From Pedobacter aquae (GTDB lineage Bacteria; Bacteroidota; Bacteroidia; Sphingobacteriales; Sphingobacteriaceae), in the NCBI RefSeq assembly GCF_008195825.1, contig NZ_CP043329.1:3162001-3226000 (forward strand): DNA of 64,000 bases, read 5' to 3'. A program made the translations under genes and the position numbers. A model generated the notes under the pieces. That model searched no databases, was not told the origin of the DNA, and saw nothing but the letters and a program-made list of their open reading frames with translations. Shown one piece after another: positions 62,797 through 64,000 of the stretch (position 1 is its first letter; the number at the start of each line of letters is the position of its first letter).

Positions 62797-63753
62797 TTAC
62801 TGTTGTTGCATCTGCTGCATTTCTAAAAATCTTCTGTAAGAATTACCATCAAACTGTGTGTTATTGATGCTGTCTTCTTTGGTTTCATCTTCCTTTACGA
62901 TGGGGTCATTCTCATAAGAAACAATAACTTTTACTTCCAAAGTATGGTGTGAGGTGCCTTTATAAGTGCCTTTTACAGGGCTAACATCAATAAAATTTCT
63001 TCCCGTGGCTAATCTTACATGGTTTTCTTCAACAATACAGTTATTGGTTGGGTCTAAACCTAGCCAACCATAATCAGGAATATAAGCTTCTACCCAAGCA
63101 TGGGTTGCCCCTTCGCCACGCATACCGTTTCTGTTAGGGCAAATGTAACCACTAACGTACCGAGCTGGAATATTTACATAACGTAACATCACCAATAGAA
63201 TATGGGCAAAATCTTGGCATACGCCTGATTTTAATTTCCATATCTCATCTACAGTTGTTTCTACAGATGTAATGCCTTTGATATATTTAAAGTTCTCGAA
63301 AACGTAAGTACAATATTTCTTAGCCACTTCTACGGGAGAGAATGCAAACTGTTCATCGGGTTTGATAATAGCTTTTAACTCTTCCTCGGCTTCAAAATGC
63401 TCTTGCTTTAAGAAGTTGATGTATGGGATTTGGTATTTAAGCTCATGAAGCATTTTCCATTGTTCAGAAGTAAAAATATTAGCCTCTGGTGCAGCTTTCT
63501 TTTTTACTAATACAATGGTAGATGACTCAATAACCAGTTCATTATGCATTTCTACATTGGTAAAGGTGCCAACTGTATTTTCATAATAATCTGTAAAGGT
63601 TTCTACCTTAGGGTCATTACTGATGTTGATTTGATGTTGAATAACCTCTTGATCATCATCTTTAATAGGATAAAGCATAATCTGGTTAGCACTATCATGC
63701 ACCGGATGATCGTATTTGTATGTTGTAATATGCTTTATCGTAAATTTAGACAT
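62797..63753 (-). CDS. transglutaminase-like cysteine protease family protein
   Basis: 318 residues. An N-terminal Bact_transglu_N domain (FTIKHITTYKYDHPVHDSAN) precedes the catalytic core with Cys in GVCQDFAHILLVMLRY, His in GATHAWVEAYIP and Asp in LGLDPTNNC. No signal peptide, so it is cytoplasmic. It usually pairs with alpha-E and ATP-grasp proteins, and the alpha-E tail is indeed just upstream. The role may be peptide or amide processing. Confidence 0.9.
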   Translation of the reverse strand: MSKFTIKHITTYKYDHPVHDSANQIMLYPIKDDDQEVIQHQINISNDPKVETFTDYYENTVGTFTNVEMHNELVIESSTIVLVKKKAAPEANIFTSEQWKMLHELKYQIPYINFLKQEHFEAEEELKAIIKPDEQFAFSPVEVAKKYCTYVFENFKYIKGITSVETTVDEIWKLKSGVCQDFAHILLVMLRYVNIPARYVSGYICPNRNGMRGEGATHAWVEAYIPDYGWLGLDPTNNCIVEENHVRLATGRNFIDVSPVKGTYKGTSHHTLEVKVIVSYENDPIVKEDETKEDSINNTQFDGNSYRRFLEMQQMQQQ

Positions 63754-63822
63754 GCTATTAGAAATGTGGAGCTAAAAATGAATCAATTTTTAAATATTCT
63801 ATAATTAATTTATCAACAGCAA

Positions 63823-64000
63823 TTAGTTGAAAGCGAAATAGTAATGACTTAAAGCATCTCCTATAGCAAAAAGCTCTCCTTTTATTTTTTTTAAATATTC
63901 TTTTAATCCCATGGCTTCTAAGTCTTTTAAATCAGAATATTCTAGGCTACAGCCCAATTTACCAATCATATAACTCATGGTTTTATAACTCTCTTTGTTT
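63823..64000 (-). CDS. alpha-E domain protein, C-terminal 58 residues only
   Basis: An open frame enters from the window edge and ends at TAA (complement of 63823-63825). It reads KTMSYMIGKLGCSLEYSDLK, then LKEYLKKIKGELFAIGDAL and ends FAFN. This resembles the end of alpha-E (DUF403) proteins, which are encoded beside transglutaminase-like and circularly permuted ATP-grasp genes. The gene order supports the call; the start lies outside the window. Confidence 0.7.
   Translation of the reverse strand, partial: NKESYKTMSYMIGKLGCSLEYSDLKDLEAMGLKEYLKKIKGELFAIGDALSHYYFAFN

Overview
This 64 kb window comes from an AT-rich Bacteroidota chromosome, most likely a Sphingobacteriaceae member close to Pedobacter. 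The case rests on gldH, a PorP/SprF-type membrane protein beside a giant PKD protein with a type B T9SS sorting domain, the exbB-exbD-exbD-tonB cluster, a short NuoG without the molybdopterin domain, and TAnnTTTG -7 promoter elements. No tRNA, intact rRNA operon, CRISPR array or prophage was seen.

Layout. 1-3.9 kb (minus): envelope genes (DUF3078 protein, HELIH membrane protein, CarboxypepD_reg-like protein, LysM glucosaminidase), an O-methyltransferase and ruvX. 3.9-7.8 kb (plus): holB-ricT-gldH and a DUF4350-like protein. 7.8-10.7 kb (minus): a SNF2 helicase. 10.9-17.6 kb (plus): secreted/surface genes, both large ones split by a frameshift. 17.65-18.99 kb: an IS4-type insertion sequence with 17-bp ends and a 9-bp target duplication, inserted in the last codons of an MFS transporter gene. 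19-24.5 kb: MFS, DoxX, isocitrate dehydrogenase, a Tat-exported oxidoreductase and a broken DUF2281/PIN toxin-antitoxin pair. 24.6-27.5 kb: hflX, rbfA, an M23 peptidase and a TonB-domain protein. 27.5-35.8 kb: a signalling island of five receiver-containing proteins and three histidine-kinase modules around a 774-bp spacer that carries palindromes and a 5S-rRNA-like relic. 35.8-38.5 kb: metK with a candidate SAM-II-type riboswitch, a lipid kinase and a SUI1-like factor. 38.9-44.7 kb: ExbB/ExbD/TonB cluster with PstS-like and TPR proteins. 44.8-58.3 kb: a full nuoA-N operon. 58.3-64 kb: DedA, pyrophosphatase, CNNM transporter, rsmE, DUF4159, a biotin-carrier protein, a transglutaminase and the end of an alpha-E protein.

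The most unusual structure is a set of heptanucleotide-phased arrays in operon junctions. Four heptads, a cargo and four inverted heptads occur twice in the nuo operon: between nuoE and nuoF (81-nt non-coding cargo) and between nuoF and nuoG (cargo is a gene for a four-helix-bundle protein of the 23S rRNA intervening-sequence family). A third array, eight direct heptads, lies between rsmE and the DUF4159 gene. All three begin at or just after a stop codon and end about 11-13 nt before the next start. I propose a small element family that inserts into operon junctions.

Caution on sequence quality: eight frame breaks lie between 11 and 36 kb. Six are explained by one missing base in a homopolymer, and one of those breaks the normally essential metK. 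Consensus errors are the simplest explanation for most of them. The G8 tract in the giant surface protein could instead be a phase-variable tract.
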